From Armatimonadota bacterium (lineage in GTDB: Bacteria; Armatimonadota; Fimbriimonadia; Fimbriimonadales; Fimbriimonadaceae): a stretch of DNA of 64,000 nucleotides. The notes under the pieces are model-generated. The model did not search any database. It worked only from the letters and a program-made list of their open reading frames with translations, and was not told where the DNA came from. The position numbers were made by a program, and so were the translations under genes. This document shows positions 8,112 to 17,339 of the stretch, one piece after another; within the stretch, counting starts at the first letter, position 1, and each line of letters begins with the position of its first letter. The stretch lies in NCBI GenBank assembly GCA_027451905.1, contig DAIDHV010000002.1, forward strand, positions 1-64,000, written 5' to 3'.

Positions 8112-9368
8112 ATGAAACTCTTCACCGAAAAGAATCTCAGGGCCCTCGAGGTTGGCCTTGCCTTGCAAATTGCACTCCAGTTCTTGGTTGGAGGACTTCT
8201 TGCAACCCAATATCATTCGGGCAGCCAAGCCTATGCTTCCGTGCACGACATGAGGCAGGTTAAGTTTTGGAGCATCCTTGCCGGCATTCATTATTGGGGA
8301 AGTTCATTACTGATTCTATCCAGCCTTGCGACCCTTTTCGTTATGATCTTTACAGATCGATATCGGGTTAAAATCGCAGAGTGGTATGGAGCCCTCGTCG
8401 TCTTTTTGGGTGCCTATGGCGCCCAGCTGTCCGGAAACGTTTTGCCGATGGATCGCCACGGAGTTCAAACCGCCAATATCGAAACGGGCTTGATGTCTTC
8501 GGTACCCATTATTGGTAAAGCGATGCACAATTTTGCCTTAGCTGGCACCACATTCTCTCCTGCTACTGCTTCAAGATGGTTCCTCTTTCATGAAATCCTC
8601 ATTACGATTCTGCTTTTGGTCGGGGGAATCATGCTACTAAAAGACAAGTTCAAATCTGGCAAAGAATTGATCACTACGGTTGCATTTGCGCCAATTGCCT
8701 TCTTAATTGCCTTGTCTCTTATCGTGCCTCCTCCTCTAGGAAATCCGGCAGCCCCCATTGATTACACTCAATTTGAGGCCTATGTGAGTTGGTACACCTG
8801 GCCCCTCCATGGCATGCTTCAAGTTTTTACAAGGCTGAATCCCAACTGGGGCTTTCTTGGCTTTGGAGTTGTTCCAGGATTGTTTGTAGCCTATTTGCTT
8901 GTTGCCCCCTTTGCAGGCAAGAAATTCAAAAAAGCGGTGGCTCAGGCGATACCAACTTTTTTCTGTCTTGCCTTTCTTGCCGCCGGACTTGCCTATGGTG
9001 GACCCATTGCAAAACTCACCGGAAATCGAGATCCGGCTCCAATCCAGGCGATTGCGGCTCCAACAACCCCAATGACGACGGCGGATTTGAACGCGGCAAA
9101 ACTGGGCAGAGGCTTGTTCAATAGTCAGGGCTGTTCAGGCTGCCATGGGAAAGATGGAGACAATGGATCGGTAGGTCCTACCCTCACCAACGAGCAGCAG
9201 CTTGAATCAGCAACCTGGGTTGCCAAATTTATACGGAACCCCAAATCTATCCGCCCAAGCTCTACCATGCCTGCGTTTTCAAACCTCACCACCACCCAGG
9301 CAAACCAGATTGCAGCTTGGATTTGTCTAACTCCTGCCGAAAAGAAGGCAATCCAGTCGGGAAAGTAG
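8112..9368 (+). CDS. Cytochrome b (b6/subunit IV-like) fused to a cytochrome c domain
   Basis: This 418-residue membrane protein has a cytochrome b core of about 7-8 helices (1-300), followed by a C-terminal c-type heme domain with CSGCH at 341-345 and a likely axial Met in TMPAF (M386). It should carry electrons from a quinol to a c heme in the membrane. Helix B has H60 in LAGIHYWGSS and helix D has H160 in SRWFLFHEIL, 100 residues apart as in canonical cytochrome b. The partners expected 14 residues later are T74 and M174, so only one b heme appears to be ligated. The Qo-site PEWY is VSWY (225-228), without the Glu. No Rieske gene is nearby. The partner complex is unknown. Confidence 0.85.
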   Translation: MKLFTEKNLRALEVGLALQIALQFLVGGLLATQYHSGSQAYASVHDMRQVKFWSILAGIHYWGSSLLILSSLATLFVMIFTDRYRVKIAEWYGALVVFLGAYGAQLSGNVLPMDRHGVQTANIETGLMSSVPIIGKAMHNFALAGTTFSPATASRWFLFHEILITILLLVGGIMLLKDKFKSGKELITTVAFAPIAFLIALSLIVPPPLGNPAAPIDYTQFEAYVSWYTWPLHGMLQVFTRLNPNWGFLGFGVVPGLFVAYLLVAPFAGKKFKKAVAQAIPTFFCLAFLAAGLAYGGPIAKLTGNRDPAPIQAIAAPTTPMTTADLNAAKLGRGLFNSQGCSGCHGKDGDNGSVGPTLTNEQQLESATWVAKFIRNPKSIRPSSTMPAFSNLTTTQANQIAAWICLTPAEKKAIQSGK

Positions 9369-9394
9369 GCTTGGTGAGCAACCCTTTCAAAACC

Positions 9395-9428
9395 CTAAGA
9401 GCCTAGGGCTATGGCCCTAGGCTCTTAG
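9395..9428. terminator. Bidirectional hairpin terminator between convergent genes
   Basis: A perfect 15-bp inverted repeat (ctaagagcctagggc / gccctaggctcttag) with a 4-nt loop lies between the plus-strand cytochrome gene and the minus-strand lipoprotein gene. On the minus strand it is followed by GGGTTTTG, a weak T tract. Confidence 0.7.
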
Positions 9429-9454
9429 AATCAAACCTTAGACTTTGCCTTCTC

Positions 9455-10291
9455 TTAAGGAGTGCAGCCAGCAGGCGGTGGAGGCGTGACCGCGGCCCCA
9501 CTGATTGTAAATGCGGCGATGATTGTTGGATTATTTGGCATAGCCGTTACCTGACCGTTTGTCAATGCAGGTAGCGGTGCTCCGCAGTTGCTGTTGAAAT
9601 CGTAAGTTCCGCTTCCGTAATCAAACTCCTGGTAGTAGCCCATGGATGGGATTTTGGCGGCATTTTGCATGATAGGAATTGACGAGGCAACAAACCCAAA
9701 TCGAACGGCAGACGTGGGAACGGAAGCGGTGAAGGCTCCATCTAATCCAGCAACAGAACTGCCAACCTGCGATCCACTTGAATTGTAAAACACCACGTTG
9801 GCAAAAGGCACCGCATTCCCATTTGTGTCTTTCACCGTCCCCGTCACAAGGGCTTGGATAGGATTCACTGCATAAGACTCGGAGTAGTTCGTTCCATTTG
9901 CGGTCCCCGTCATTGTAAATGACTGAGTTGAAGACACGTTTCCCGCCGTATAGGCTCCTGTTGACGGATTGAGGATGCCAGCGACCCCGCTAGTATCGGT
10001 AGTGTTAAAACTGACTCCACTAATTTTTGTGACCGCCAAAGTCGCAGAATTGATTGTCACCACCTCGAAGGTCACCTGATTTCCGGGCTCCAGGTTAAGC
10101 GGATCAACAATCTGACCGGAAGGATTCACTGAAACCAACATGGGACCAACTGCAACGCCGGTCCCTCCACCGTTGCTCCCCGCTGAACTTCCTCCCGACC
10201 CACTTGCTGAAGAGCCACCGCCTCCGCCGCATCCAATCACTGCTGCTACCGCAACAAAAACAACCCCCCAGATCCAAGAACCCTTTGTCAT
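9455..10291 (-). CDS. Lipoprotein with carboxypeptidase-regulatory-like beta domain
   Basis: The start is the ATG at 10291, set by AGGAG six bases upstream; the longer open frame lacks such a site. The 278-residue product begins with a lipoprotein signal (MTKGSWIWGVVFVAVAAV, then IGC), a poly-Gly/Ser linker and a beta-rich body. Residues around 170-225 (TVKDTNGNAVPFANVVFYNSSG) match the CarboxypepD_reg/Cna-B-like beta-sandwich found in surface proteins. It is likely tethered to the outer or inner membrane and faces outward. No catalytic motif is visible. It is transcribed alone, downstream of cdd by about 160 bp. Confidence 0.75.
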   Translation of the reverse strand: MTKGSWIWGVVFVAVAAVIGCGGGGGSSASGSGGSSAGSNGGGTGVAVGPMLVSVNPSGQIVDPLNLEPGNQVTFEVVTINSATLAVTKISGVSFNTTDTSGVAGILNPSTGAYTAGNVSSTQSFTMTGTANGTNYSESYAVNPIQALVTGTVKDTNGNAVPFANVVFYNSSGSQVGSSVAGLDGAFTASVPTSAVRFGFVASSIPIMQNAAKIPSMGYYQEFDYGSGTYDFNSNCGAPLPALTNGQVTAMPNNPTIIAAFTISGAAVTPPPPAGCTP

Positions 10292-10450
10292 AAACACTCC
10301 TATTTTAACTGAAATTACCTGTTGCATCGGAGTCACCACAGTTCTTGCCAGTGATCCGCTGCATGATAGTCGCAATTAGTTGCGGATTCGTTCAAGTTAA
10401 CTTTCTATACCCAGACGGGTTGGCATTTGGGGCAAATCGCGGCAAAGTGT

Positions 10451-10864
10451 TCAGGTTTCGCGCTCGAAAGGCGCTGCAAAGGTAGAAAACGGATGAGGCA
10501 GCAGGTGCCGAAGAGATGTTTCTTGATAGGCATTCCCAGATTCTTTGCACAAAAGGATTGCTACGTCTTCTCCTCCACAAAATTCATTGAGAACCTGCAG
10601 ACACATGCCGCATGGCTGACCGAAATCCACAGTGGCAATCACCAGTTCCGCGACCTTAATTTCTCCTGCCGCAATCATCGCCGCGATTGCATTGCGTTCT
10701 GCACAAATCGTAGCCCCAAAGCTAACGTTTTCTACATTGCAACCCGTAAAAATCCTTCCCGAAGAGCTGACAACCACCGCGCCAACCCTGTACCCACTGT
10801 ATTTGGCATAGGCATTGAATCGAACCTTTTGGGCTTCAATAATCAGTGCTTCCCTACTCATCAT
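10451..10864 (-). CDS. cdd: Cytidine deaminase
   Basis: This 137-residue homotetrameric-type CDA deaminates cytidine and deoxycytidine to uridine forms in pyrimidine salvage. The zinc site is intact: CAERNA supplies one Cys and the catalytic Glu, and PCGMC supplies two Cys. The substrate-binding AYAKYSGYRVGAVV and GCNVENVSFGATICAE are typical. Three in-frame starts lie together (GTG 10867, ATG 10864, ATG 10861); the overlap with the mutS2 TGA suggests translational coupling, and I chose the first ATG. The usual CxQ segment after PCG is MCLQ rather than MCRQ, a minor variation. It is the last gene of the UDP-sugar/mutS2 operon. Confidence 0.93.
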   Translation of the reverse strand: MMSREALIIEAQKVRFNAYAKYSGYRVGAVVVSSSGRIFTGCNVENVSFGATICAERNAIAAMIAAGEIKVAELVIATVDFGQPCGMCLQVLNEFCGGEDVAILLCKESGNAYQETSLRHLLPHPFSTFAAPFERET

Positions 10865-13209
10865 CACTTTATTACGGCAATTGTGACTCCATCTCCGCCT
10901 TCTGTAGCATCCCCTCGATAGAATCTTGAGATTTGAGGATGGGAACGGAGGATTGATTCGGTAACCGATCTTAGTATGCCTTCCCCTTTTCCATGGACAA
11001 TTCTGACGCGGTCCAGCCCTGCCAAAACCGCATCGTCTAAATACTTCATGAGGACCAGTTCAGCCTGGTCTACTCTCATTTTTCGAATCGTTATTTCTGG
11101 CGACACCGAAAAGGCTTTCTGGAGTTTCATTTCGCTAAGTTGCCGGTTTCCGGTCAAGGCACGGGCAGGGCTAGGGGCTGGTTCAATTTCGGCAAGGTTT
11201 AGCCTTATTTTCAGTGCCCCAACCTGCACTAATCCTTCTTGGGAACTAACCTCCAACAAAGTGCCAGTTTGGTTAAAGCGCAGAACTTTCACAAACTCTC
11301 CGACTTGGTATGCCTTTGGCGCCGTCGTAGATTGCCTCTGAGGCAAACCGCCAAGATTAAGCCTGCCGAGCTTCTTTCTTGCCTTTGATTCTAGATTGCC
11401 AACTTCAGTTTTTAGCTTCTGGATGTCAGAAGAGCTTAGCTTCCCTCTTGCTTCATCAAGGACTCGGTTGGCTTCAAGGCGCACCTGCCTAAGGGCGACT
11501 TCAAGATCTTGCATTGTCTTTGCCCTCAGGTTCGATTGAAGTTCTTCCAGAGATTGGCGCGTTGCGCTGGCTTCGGCAAGTTGTTTTTGCAAGAGGGCGG
11601 CTTCCCTATCGGCTGCAGATTGGGCATTTCGTGCTCTTTTCGCAGCTAGGTCAAGTTCTTCCATAAGTTGGGAGATTTGGACTTGCCCTTGATCAATTTG
11701 CACTTTGGCATCTTCAACAACCCTCTTAGGCAGACCATATTTTTCGGCAATCTTAAACGCATGGCTAGCCCCTGCCGCCCCCATGATAAGCCTATAAGTT
11801 GGAGACAAAGACTTGGAATCAAATTCCATGGAGGCATTAGAAAACCCCTTTGTTTCAAAGGCGAACGCTTTTAGCTCGCCAAAGTGGGAACTAGCAAGGA
11901 TAGCGCACTCTTTCCGCTGAAATTCTATCAAAATCGCTTTCGCAAGGGCAGATCCTTCCGCAGGGTCTGTTCCCGCCCCAAGTTCGTCAATGAGGACCAA
12001 AGCGTAAGGCTCCGCGGTCGCCAAAGCAGACGCGACGTTTCGAATGTGACCGCTAAAGGTCGAAAGCGATTGCTGCAAACTTTGTTCGTCCCCAATATCA
12101 GCAAATATGCCGCTAAAAGGACCTAGTTTGCAGTGACGGGCCTTTGGGAAAATTCCGCACTGAGCCATTGCCGCTGCAATACCGACGTTTTTGATAGCAA
12201 CCGTCTTTCCCCCTGTATTCGGCCCTGTTACAACAAGATTTTCATAGTGACTAACCTTTATGTCAAGCGGAACAACCGATTGTTCCGCTAACAAAGGATA
12301 ACGTGCTCCTTCGAGTTCAATCGAGCCCCGAGTACCTTTATTTGGCATATTTCCTCGAAACTCTATGCTTAACCTTGCTTTTGCAAAAACAAAATCGATC
12401 TGAGAAGCTGCCAACATTCCCGCCGAGATACGGCCGGCTTCGCTTCCAACCTTGCCAGAAAGAACCGTCAAGACCCGCTGAACTTCTTCTCGCTCGGTGC
12501 CTTCTAGAGATCGAACCCGGTTTCCCATTTCCAAGATGTCTTCAGGCTCTACATAGAGGGTCGCCCCTGATGAACTGGAGTCATGAACGATGCCTTTGAC
12601 CTTTCCCTTATGTTCCGCTTTAACAGGAAGGACATATCGACCAAACCTTGATGTGTAAATTGGGTCAGAGAGATAGTCTCGATATTTGCCGGAAGCATGA
12701 GCTTGAATGCGCTCTACAATGCGCTGGCGCGATTGCACGATGAGACGGCGGGTCTCGGCAAGCAACGGGCTTGCCGAATCCAAAACTTCACCGTCTCCTG
12801 CAATTGAAGCAAAGACCTGATCCTCTAGCTTTGCAAGGACAGGCAGGCCCATACTGAGATCTTTTAACAACTGAACGTGCGGTTGATGACGCTCAAAGTA
12901 CTGCCTAAGAAGCCTTGTGGCCCTTATCGCGTTGCCGATCGCAATAATTTCCTTCCCTCCAAGCTGTCCGCCTTTTTGAACAAACTCAAGTTCCGCTTGC
13001 AAATTGATGAGAGCAAAAAGGGACGGCGGTGCTGCCAAAGTGATCAGTTGAATGGCTTCTTGCGTTTCAGAAAGCAATTGCCAGACTGCGTCCTCTTCAT
13101 AAAGTGGTTCAAGGTTTAAACAATAACCTTGCCCAAGCTCCGTTTCGGCTTCTTTGGCTAAGCGTTCTTGGATGCGGTCAAATTCTAAGACCTTCAGGGC
13201 ATGGTTCAT
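10864..13209 (-). CDS. mutS2: MutS2 ATPase/ribosome-rescue protein with Smr domain
   Basis: The 781-residue protein has the MutS2 layout: clamp/lever helices, the MutS-family ATPase with Walker A GPNTGGKT (329-336) and Walker B LVLIDELGAGTDP (about 405-415), a long coiled coil (about 515-620), then a KOW-like region and a C-terminal Smr domain (about 705-781, with HGKGEG). MutS2 proteins suppress recombination and in some bacteria split collided ribosomes. The Smr LDxR motif reads ITIRK here, so nuclease activity may be reduced although HGKG is retained. AAAGGAG lies 7 bp before the ATG. The gene follows the epimerase gene by 11 bp and overlaps cdd. Confidence 0.93.
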   Translation of the reverse strand: MNHALKVLEFDRIQERLAKEAETELGQGYCLNLEPLYEEDAVWQLLSETQEAIQLITLAAPPSLFALINLQAELEFVQKGGQLGGKEIIAIGNAIRATRLLRQYFERHQPHVQLLKDLSMGLPVLAKLEDQVFASIAGDGEVLDSASPLLAETRRLIVQSRQRIVERIQAHASGKYRDYLSDPIYTSRFGRYVLPVKAEHKGKVKGIVHDSSSSGATLYVEPEDILEMGNRVRSLEGTEREEVQRVLTVLSGKVGSEAGRISAGMLAASQIDFVFAKARLSIEFRGNMPNKGTRGSIELEGARYPLLAEQSVVPLDIKVSHYENLVVTGPNTGGKTVAIKNVGIAAAMAQCGIFPKARHCKLGPFSGIFADIGDEQSLQQSLSTFSGHIRNVASALATAEPYALVLIDELGAGTDPAEGSALAKAILIEFQRKECAILASSHFGELKAFAFETKGFSNASMEFDSKSLSPTYRLIMGAAGASHAFKIAEKYGLPKRVVEDAKVQIDQGQVQISQLMEELDLAAKRARNAQSAADREAALLQKQLAEASATRQSLEELQSNLRAKTMQDLEVALRQVRLEANRVLDEARGKLSSSDIQKLKTEVGNLESKARKKLGRLNLGGLPQRQSTTAPKAYQVGEFVKVLRFNQTGTLLEVSSQEGLVQVGALKIRLNLAEIEPAPSPARALTGNRQLSEMKLQKAFSVSPEITIRKMRVDQAELVLMKYLDDAVLAGLDRVRIVHGKGEGILRSVTESILRSHPQISRFYRGDATEGGDGVTIAVIK

Positions 13210-13220
13210 TACGATCTCCT

Positions 13221-14228
13221 TTAGATTTGATAGTATTTATGAAACCATTCTGCAAATCGTCCTAACCCGTCCGCTAAATCAGTGCGGGGGCGAAATCCAA
13301 CCAGTTCGGAAAGGTCATCCACATTGGCAAACGTTTCTAAAACATCACCAGGTTGCATGTCTGCCATTTCCATCACCGCTTCTTTGCCCAATGCCTTTTC
13401 CATCGTCTTGATAAAAGTCATCAGTTCTACCGGTTGGTTGTTGCCGATGTTAAAGATTCGATAAGGCGCGGTGCTTGTGTTTGGATGGTTCAATAAGCAA
13501 GGCTGGTTAGGCTGAGCCTTGGGGGCGGCTTCCAAAACCTTAACAACTCCCTCCACGATGTCATCAATATAGGTAAAGTCTCGCTTCATTTTGCCGTGGT
13601 TAAAGACTTTAATCGGCTCGCCCGTAAGGATTGCGGAGGCAAAAAGAATGGGAGACATATCGGGACGGCCCCATGGCCCATAGACCGTAAAAAACCGCAA
13701 CCCCGTAGTGGGCAAGCCGTACAGGTGGCTGTAAGTGTGGGCCATCAATTCATTGGATTTCTTTGTTGCCGCGTAGAGGCTTACCGGGTGATCAACCGGA
13801 TCGGTTGTTGCCAAAGGCATCTTAGAATTGAGCCCATAAACCGAGCTGCTCGAGGCATAGACAAGGTGCTCAACCTTGTTGTGTCGACAGCCTTCTAAGA
13901 TATTGCAAAACCCAACCAAGTTTGATTGGATGTAAGCATGAGGATTTTGCAAACTGTATCGAACTCCAGCCTGGGCACCGAGGTGAATGACCTTTTTTAT
14001 TGCCCTTGCACCAAATAACTTTTCTACAACCGGCAAATTGGCAAAATCTCCTTCCACAAATTCAAAGTGGTTAGAATTGATTTGTTTGAGTCGATCTTGT
14101 TTTAACTGAGGGGAGTAATAGTCGTTTAAGTTATCAACCCCTACAACCTCATATCCTAACTCTAACAGCTTTTTGCAAGTATGAAAACCGATAAAACCGG
14201 CGGCGCCGGTGACAAGAACCTGACTCAT
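13221..14228 (-). CDS. UDP-glucuronate 4-epimerase-like SDR (GAE/CapI type)
   Basis: This 335-residue extended SDR has the NAD-binding [12 protein letters not shown], the Ser motif [14 protein letters not shown] and the catalytic YxxxK as YAATKKSNE, followed by [17 protein letters not shown]. These signatures are close to bacterial UDP-glucuronate 4-epimerases, which interconvert UDP-glucuronate and UDP-galacturonate for capsule or exopolysaccharide. The stop is 11 bp from mutS2 and its ATG overlaps the stop of the UDP-xylose synthase gene, so both enzymes compete for UDP-glucuronate from one transcript. UDP-galactose 4-epimerase activity is a possible alternative. Confidence 0.85.
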   Translation of the reverse strand: MSQVLVTGAAGFIGFHTCKKLLELGYEVVGVDNLNDYYSPQLKQDRLKQINSNHFEFVEGDFANLPVVEKLFGARAIKKVIHLGAQAGVRYSLQNPHAYIQSNLVGFCNILEGCRHNKVEHLVYASSSSVYGLNSKMPLATTDPVDHPVSLYAATKKSNELMAHTYSHLYGLPTTGLRFFTVYGPWGRPDMSPILFASAILTGEPIKVFNHGKMKRDFTYIDDIVEGVVKVLEAAPKAQPNQPCLLNHPNTSTAPYRIFNIGNNQPVELMTFIKTMEKALGKEAVMEMADMQPGDVLETFANVDDLSELVGFRPRTDLADGLGRFAEWFHKYYQI

Positions 14229-15175
14229 GATTTGGCGGCAGCCCCTATCGACCTTTGGAAGCTTTCCATTGTCTGCCTCAGGCCATCTTCAAGACTGACC
14301 TTTGCTTGCCAATTTAGAATTTCCCTGGCTCTTGTAAGATCCGGCCTGCGCTGCCGAGGATCATCCGGCAATGGATCGTGAAAACTGAGTTGGCTAGAAG
14401 AGCCCGAAATCTTAATCACCAACTTTGCAAAATCCAAGATCGTAAATTCGTCATGGGTCCCTAAATTGACCGGTTCATGAAAGTTAGACATTGCGAGCCG
14501 ATAAACTCCTTCGATAATATCGGCATAGTAACCAAAGGATCGCGTTTGTTTTCCGTCTCCGTAGATTGTCAGGGGTTCACCTTTTAGTGCCTGAGATACA
14601 AAATTGGGTACGACGCGGCCGTCATCAAGCCGCATTCTTGGCCCGTAAGTGTTGAAAAATCGAACAATATGGGTGTCTACTCCATGAAAACGGTGGTAGG
14701 CCATCGTCATAGCTTCCGCAAACCGTTTGGCCTCATCATAGACGCCTCTTGGTCCAATGGAGTTGACATTTCCCCAATAAGTCTCTGGCTGAGGTGACAC
14801 TAACGGATCTCCGTAAACCTCACTGGTTGATGCAAGAAAATACTTGGCCCCTTTTGCTTTGGCAAGCCCCAAGGTGTTGTGAGTGCCCAAGGCGCCTGCC
14901 TTGAGCACGGGGATAGGAAATCTAACAAAATCCAAAGGGCTTGCGGGACTAGCGAAATGAAATACGTAATCTACTTCACCGGGCACATCCAAAAAAGAGG
15001 AAACGTTGGCTTCGATGAATACAACGCGGGAGTCACCTTTCCAGTGGGCAATGTTTTCTAATGAACCTGTAATAAGGTTGTCGATAATCACCGCCGAATG
15101 CCCCTCTTTCACCAGGCGATCAACCAAATGTGACCCCAAAAATCCGGCTCCTCCTGTTACCACTGCACGCATCAT
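14225..15175 (-). CDS. UDP-glucuronate decarboxylase (UDP-xylose synthase)
   Basis: The 316-residue extended SDR is nearly a textbook [14 protein letters not shown] (NAD), [33 protein letters not shown], catalytic YDEAKR, and [20 protein letters not shown]. It oxidises and decarboxylates UDP-glucuronate to UDP-xylose in the cytoplasm. It heads the operon that continues with the UDP-glucuronate epimerase, mutS2 and cdd, and overlaps the epimerase by 4 bp. Two adjacent ATGs (15175 and 15172) are possible; a TAGACT box directly upstream would give an almost leaderless transcript from the second. UDP-xylose would feed surface polysaccharide or modified lipid. Confidence 0.92.
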   Translation of the reverse strand: MMRAVVTGGAGFLGSHLVDRLVKEGHSAVIIDNLITGSLENIAHWKGDSRVVFIEANVSSFLDVPGEVDYVFHFASPASPLDFVRFPIPVLKAGALGTHNTLGLAKAKGAKYFLASTSEVYGDPLVSPQPETYWGNVNSIGPRGVYDEAKRFAEAMTMAYHRFHGVDTHIVRFFNTYGPRMRLDDGRVVPNFVSQALKGEPLTIYGDGKQTRSFGYYADIIEGVYRLAMSNFHEPVNLGTHDEFTILDFAKLVIKISGSSSQLSFHDPLPDDPRQRRPDLTRAREILNWQAKVSLEDGLRQTMESFQRSIGAAAKS

Positions 15176-15249
15176 TTCAGTCTATCCGTTCTTGCCTTAC
15201 TGCCATCCAGCCTCGATTCCAATTCAATTTGGTAGCCTGTGGATACTCA

Positions 15250-15594
15250 ATGTTTGATGAGCCTATTCCCATTGACGGAATTGAAGTTGATGAGCAGGGC
15301 CGATGCAAGCACTACCACTCAAAACTCGACATCCTTGCCATCCAGTTTCCATGCTGCAAGAAGTTTTATGCCTGTTTTGACTGCCACCGGCAGTGTGAAT
15401 CGCATCCGCCCAGAAAGTGGTCTGCCAAGGAATTCAAGGAAAAAGCATTGCTATGCGGTCACTGCCGGCAGACATTCAGCATTACTCAGTATTTAAGTTC
15501 ACCCGATCAATGCCCCCAGTGCCAGGCCAGGTTTAACCCAAGGTGTTCATTGCATCATCACCTTTATTTTGATGTTCCTGCCCCAGAAGGGTAA
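15250..15594 (+). CDS. CHY zinc-finger protein
   Basis: From the ATG at 15250 the product has 114 residues with a dense Cys/His pattern: CKHYHS, FPCCKKFYACFDCHRQCESH, CGHCRQTF, CPQCQARFNPRCSLHHHLYF. This is the CHY zinc-finger family (named after its Cys-His-Tyr start), small proteins that bind several zinc ions; the bacterial function is unproven. The open frame extends upstream to 15130 but that part overlaps the divergent UXS promoter and looks non-coding. It converges on pth with only 3 bp between stops. It has no clear Shine-Dalgarno. Confidence 0.8.
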   Translation: MFDEPIPIDGIEVDEQGRCKHYHSKLDILAIQFPCCKKFYACFDCHRQCESHPPRKWSAKEFKEKALLCGHCRQTFSITQYLSSPDQCPQCQARFNPRCSLHHHLYFDVPAPEG

Positions 15595-15597
15595 ATG

Positions 15598-16215
15598 CTA
15601 ACTAGCCTGATTACAGGCGGCAATCAGCTCTTGAGCTGCTGAAAATCCATCCCGAACAAGGGCCGTGATCGCTTTGACTCCACAATTCAGAGCGTCCACA
15701 ATCAAGGCGGTCTCCTGCTGATCCATTCTGCCAAGAACGTAGTCAATTTGGTCACCAGAAGGTTTTCCAACTCCTATCCGAAGCCGAGGATACTCGGTTG
15801 TTTGTAAGGAGTTTGCAATGGATTTGTGGCCATTGTGACCGCCGGAACTGCCCTTTTCTCTCAATCGAATGACGCCAACATCAAGATGGATGTCATCGGC
15901 AATAACAAGGACGCGGCTTGCAGGAACGTTGAATTGCTTGACCCAAAGAAGAATGGACTGGCCGCTGACATTCATGTAAGTTAAGGGCTTGACTAACAAA
16001 ACCGAAGCGCCGTTGATGCTTCCGAATCCATATAAAGAACGGTGCCGACCAGTATTGACTTTAATGCCTAGGCTTTCCGCCAACCGATCAATCTGGTCAA
16101 ATCCAACATTGTGCCGTGTCCACCTGTATTCAGGACCGGGATTGCCTAGCCCAACAATAATCCACTCCGGCTCGATTGAAGGGGCCTTTTTGCCCAATTT
16201 GTTCCACTTTAGCAT
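15598..16215 (-). CDS. pth: Peptidyl-tRNA hydrolase
   Basis: This enzyme releases peptides from peptidyl-tRNA lost by stalled ribosomes. Family motifs are complete: VGLGNPGPEYRWTRHNVGF with the catalytic His in TRHN, PLTYMNVSG, VIADDIHLDVG with the catalytic Asp, and the signature segment LREKGSSGGHNGHKSI. At 205 residues it carries about 16 extra N-terminal residues compared with E. coli Pth; an internal start is possible but no good ribosome site is visible. The gene overlaps wecB by 7 bp at the end of the dCMP deaminase/wecA/wecB operon. Confidence 0.95.
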   Translation of the reverse strand: MLKWNKLGKKAPSIEPEWIIVGLGNPGPEYRWTRHNVGFDQIDRLAESLGIKVNTGRHRSLYGFGSINGASVLLVKPLTYMNVSGQSILLWVKQFNVPASRVLVIADDIHLDVGVIRLREKGSSGGHNGHKSIANSLQTTEYPRLRIGVGKPSGDQIDYVLGRMDQQETALIVDALNCGVKAITALVRDGFSAAQELIAACNQAS

Positions 16216-17339
16216 TGCGGCGGCGGTTCCGGAGAAGTCAAACCCAAGGATTTAAGCAACTGGAATCGAATCCTCTCAGAGGCGTGGCCATCTCCATAGG
16301 GGCTTGATTTCACAACCATTTGAGCATGGAGCCTTGGGTCGGTTAGCAGGGCAACTGCCCCCTCTACAATAGCCTCTGTTTGAGTCCCCACCAGTTTCGC
16401 GGCTCCTGCCTCGACTCCTTCTGGCCTTTCCGTTTCTTCTCTTAATACCAAAACCGGAATCCCAAGCGCAGGGGCATCCTCTTGCACTCCGCCCGAATCG
16501 GTCAAGACTAAGTGACTTGATTGCATGAGTTTAACAAATTCAAAGTAACCAGGTGGCTCAATCAAAGAAACACGAGGATGGGCACCTAAAATCTTTGTAA
16601 GGGTCTCTCTTACTTGGGGGTTGCGGTGCATTGCCACAACCGCTCTTGCAGAAGGAACCTGATCTAAAATCTGGGCAACCGCGGTTGCAATTCTTTCTTG
16701 AGGCTCACCCCAGTTCTCTCTCCGATGAGTCGTGACGAGGATCAATGGATTTTCAGAACCTGAGTTGATGGCGGCTTTGGTGTTTTCTTTGGCGCAATGC
16801 AGCACGGCATCCACCCCCGTGTTGCCAGTGAGATGAACAGAAGCCGGATCGTAGCCCTCCGCAATCAGCCGATCGGCTGCCCTTTGGGTCGGTGCAAAAT
16901 GGATTTTGGTCACCAAACTCACTGCTCTTCGGTTAAACTCTTCCGGAAATGGCAGATCTATGCTTGAAGTTCTGAGGCCCGCCTCGATGTGGGCAAACGA
17001 AACTCGGTTGTAAAATGCGGCAATAGCAGCAGCCAGAACCGTGGTTGTGTCTCCTTGCCCAACAACCCATTGGGGTTCTTTTTCTTTAATGATGGAATCT
17101 AAACCCATCAGGGCTCGACTGGTGATTTCAGGCAAAGTCTGCCCCTGCTGCATGAGTTCCAAATCGATATCTGGAGTTAATCCAAATGGCTCCAGAGCCT
17201 GAACAAGCATTTCTTGATGCTGTCCGGTAGAGACCAAGACCGTTTCCACCACGTGGGAGTACTTGCGAAGTTCGAGAACAACCGGAGCAACCTTTATCCC
17301 TTCTGGCCTGGTGCCAATGATAAAGATGATTTTAGGCAT
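16209..17339 (-). CDS. wecB: UDP-N-acetylglucosamine 2-epimerase (non-hydrolysing)
   Basis: The product interconverts UDP-GlcNAc and UDP-ManNAc, a precursor for enterobacterial-common-antigen-like or teichoic-type polymers. It has 376 residues when read from the ATG at 17339 (other in-frame starts at 17345 and 17354). Signatures are FIIGTRPEGIKVAPV, STGQHQEML, VVGQGDTTT, HIEAGLRT, PFPEEFNRR, TGNTGVDAV, TTHRRENWG and LTDSGGVQEDAP. It overlaps the WecA/MraY-like transferase gene upstream and pth downstream. The combination suggests synthesis of a lipid-linked GlcNAc/ManNAc surface glycan. Confidence 0.94.
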   Translation of the reverse strand: MPKIIFIIGTRPEGIKVAPVVLELRKYSHVVETVLVSTGQHQEMLVQALEPFGLTPDIDLELMQQGQTLPEITSRALMGLDSIIKEKEPQWVVGQGDTTTVLAAAIAAFYNRVSFAHIEAGLRTSSIDLPFPEEFNRRAVSLVTKIHFAPTQRAADRLIAEGYDPASVHLTGNTGVDAVLHCAKENTKAAINSGSENPLILVTTHRRENWGEPQERIATAVAQILDQVPSARAVVAMHRNPQVRETLTKILGAHPRVSLIEPPGYFEFVKLMQSSHLVLTDSGGVQEDAPALGIPVLVLREETERPEGVEAGAAKLVGTQTEAIVEGAVALLTDPRLHAQMVVKSSPYGDGHASERIRFQLLKSLGLTSPEPPPQC

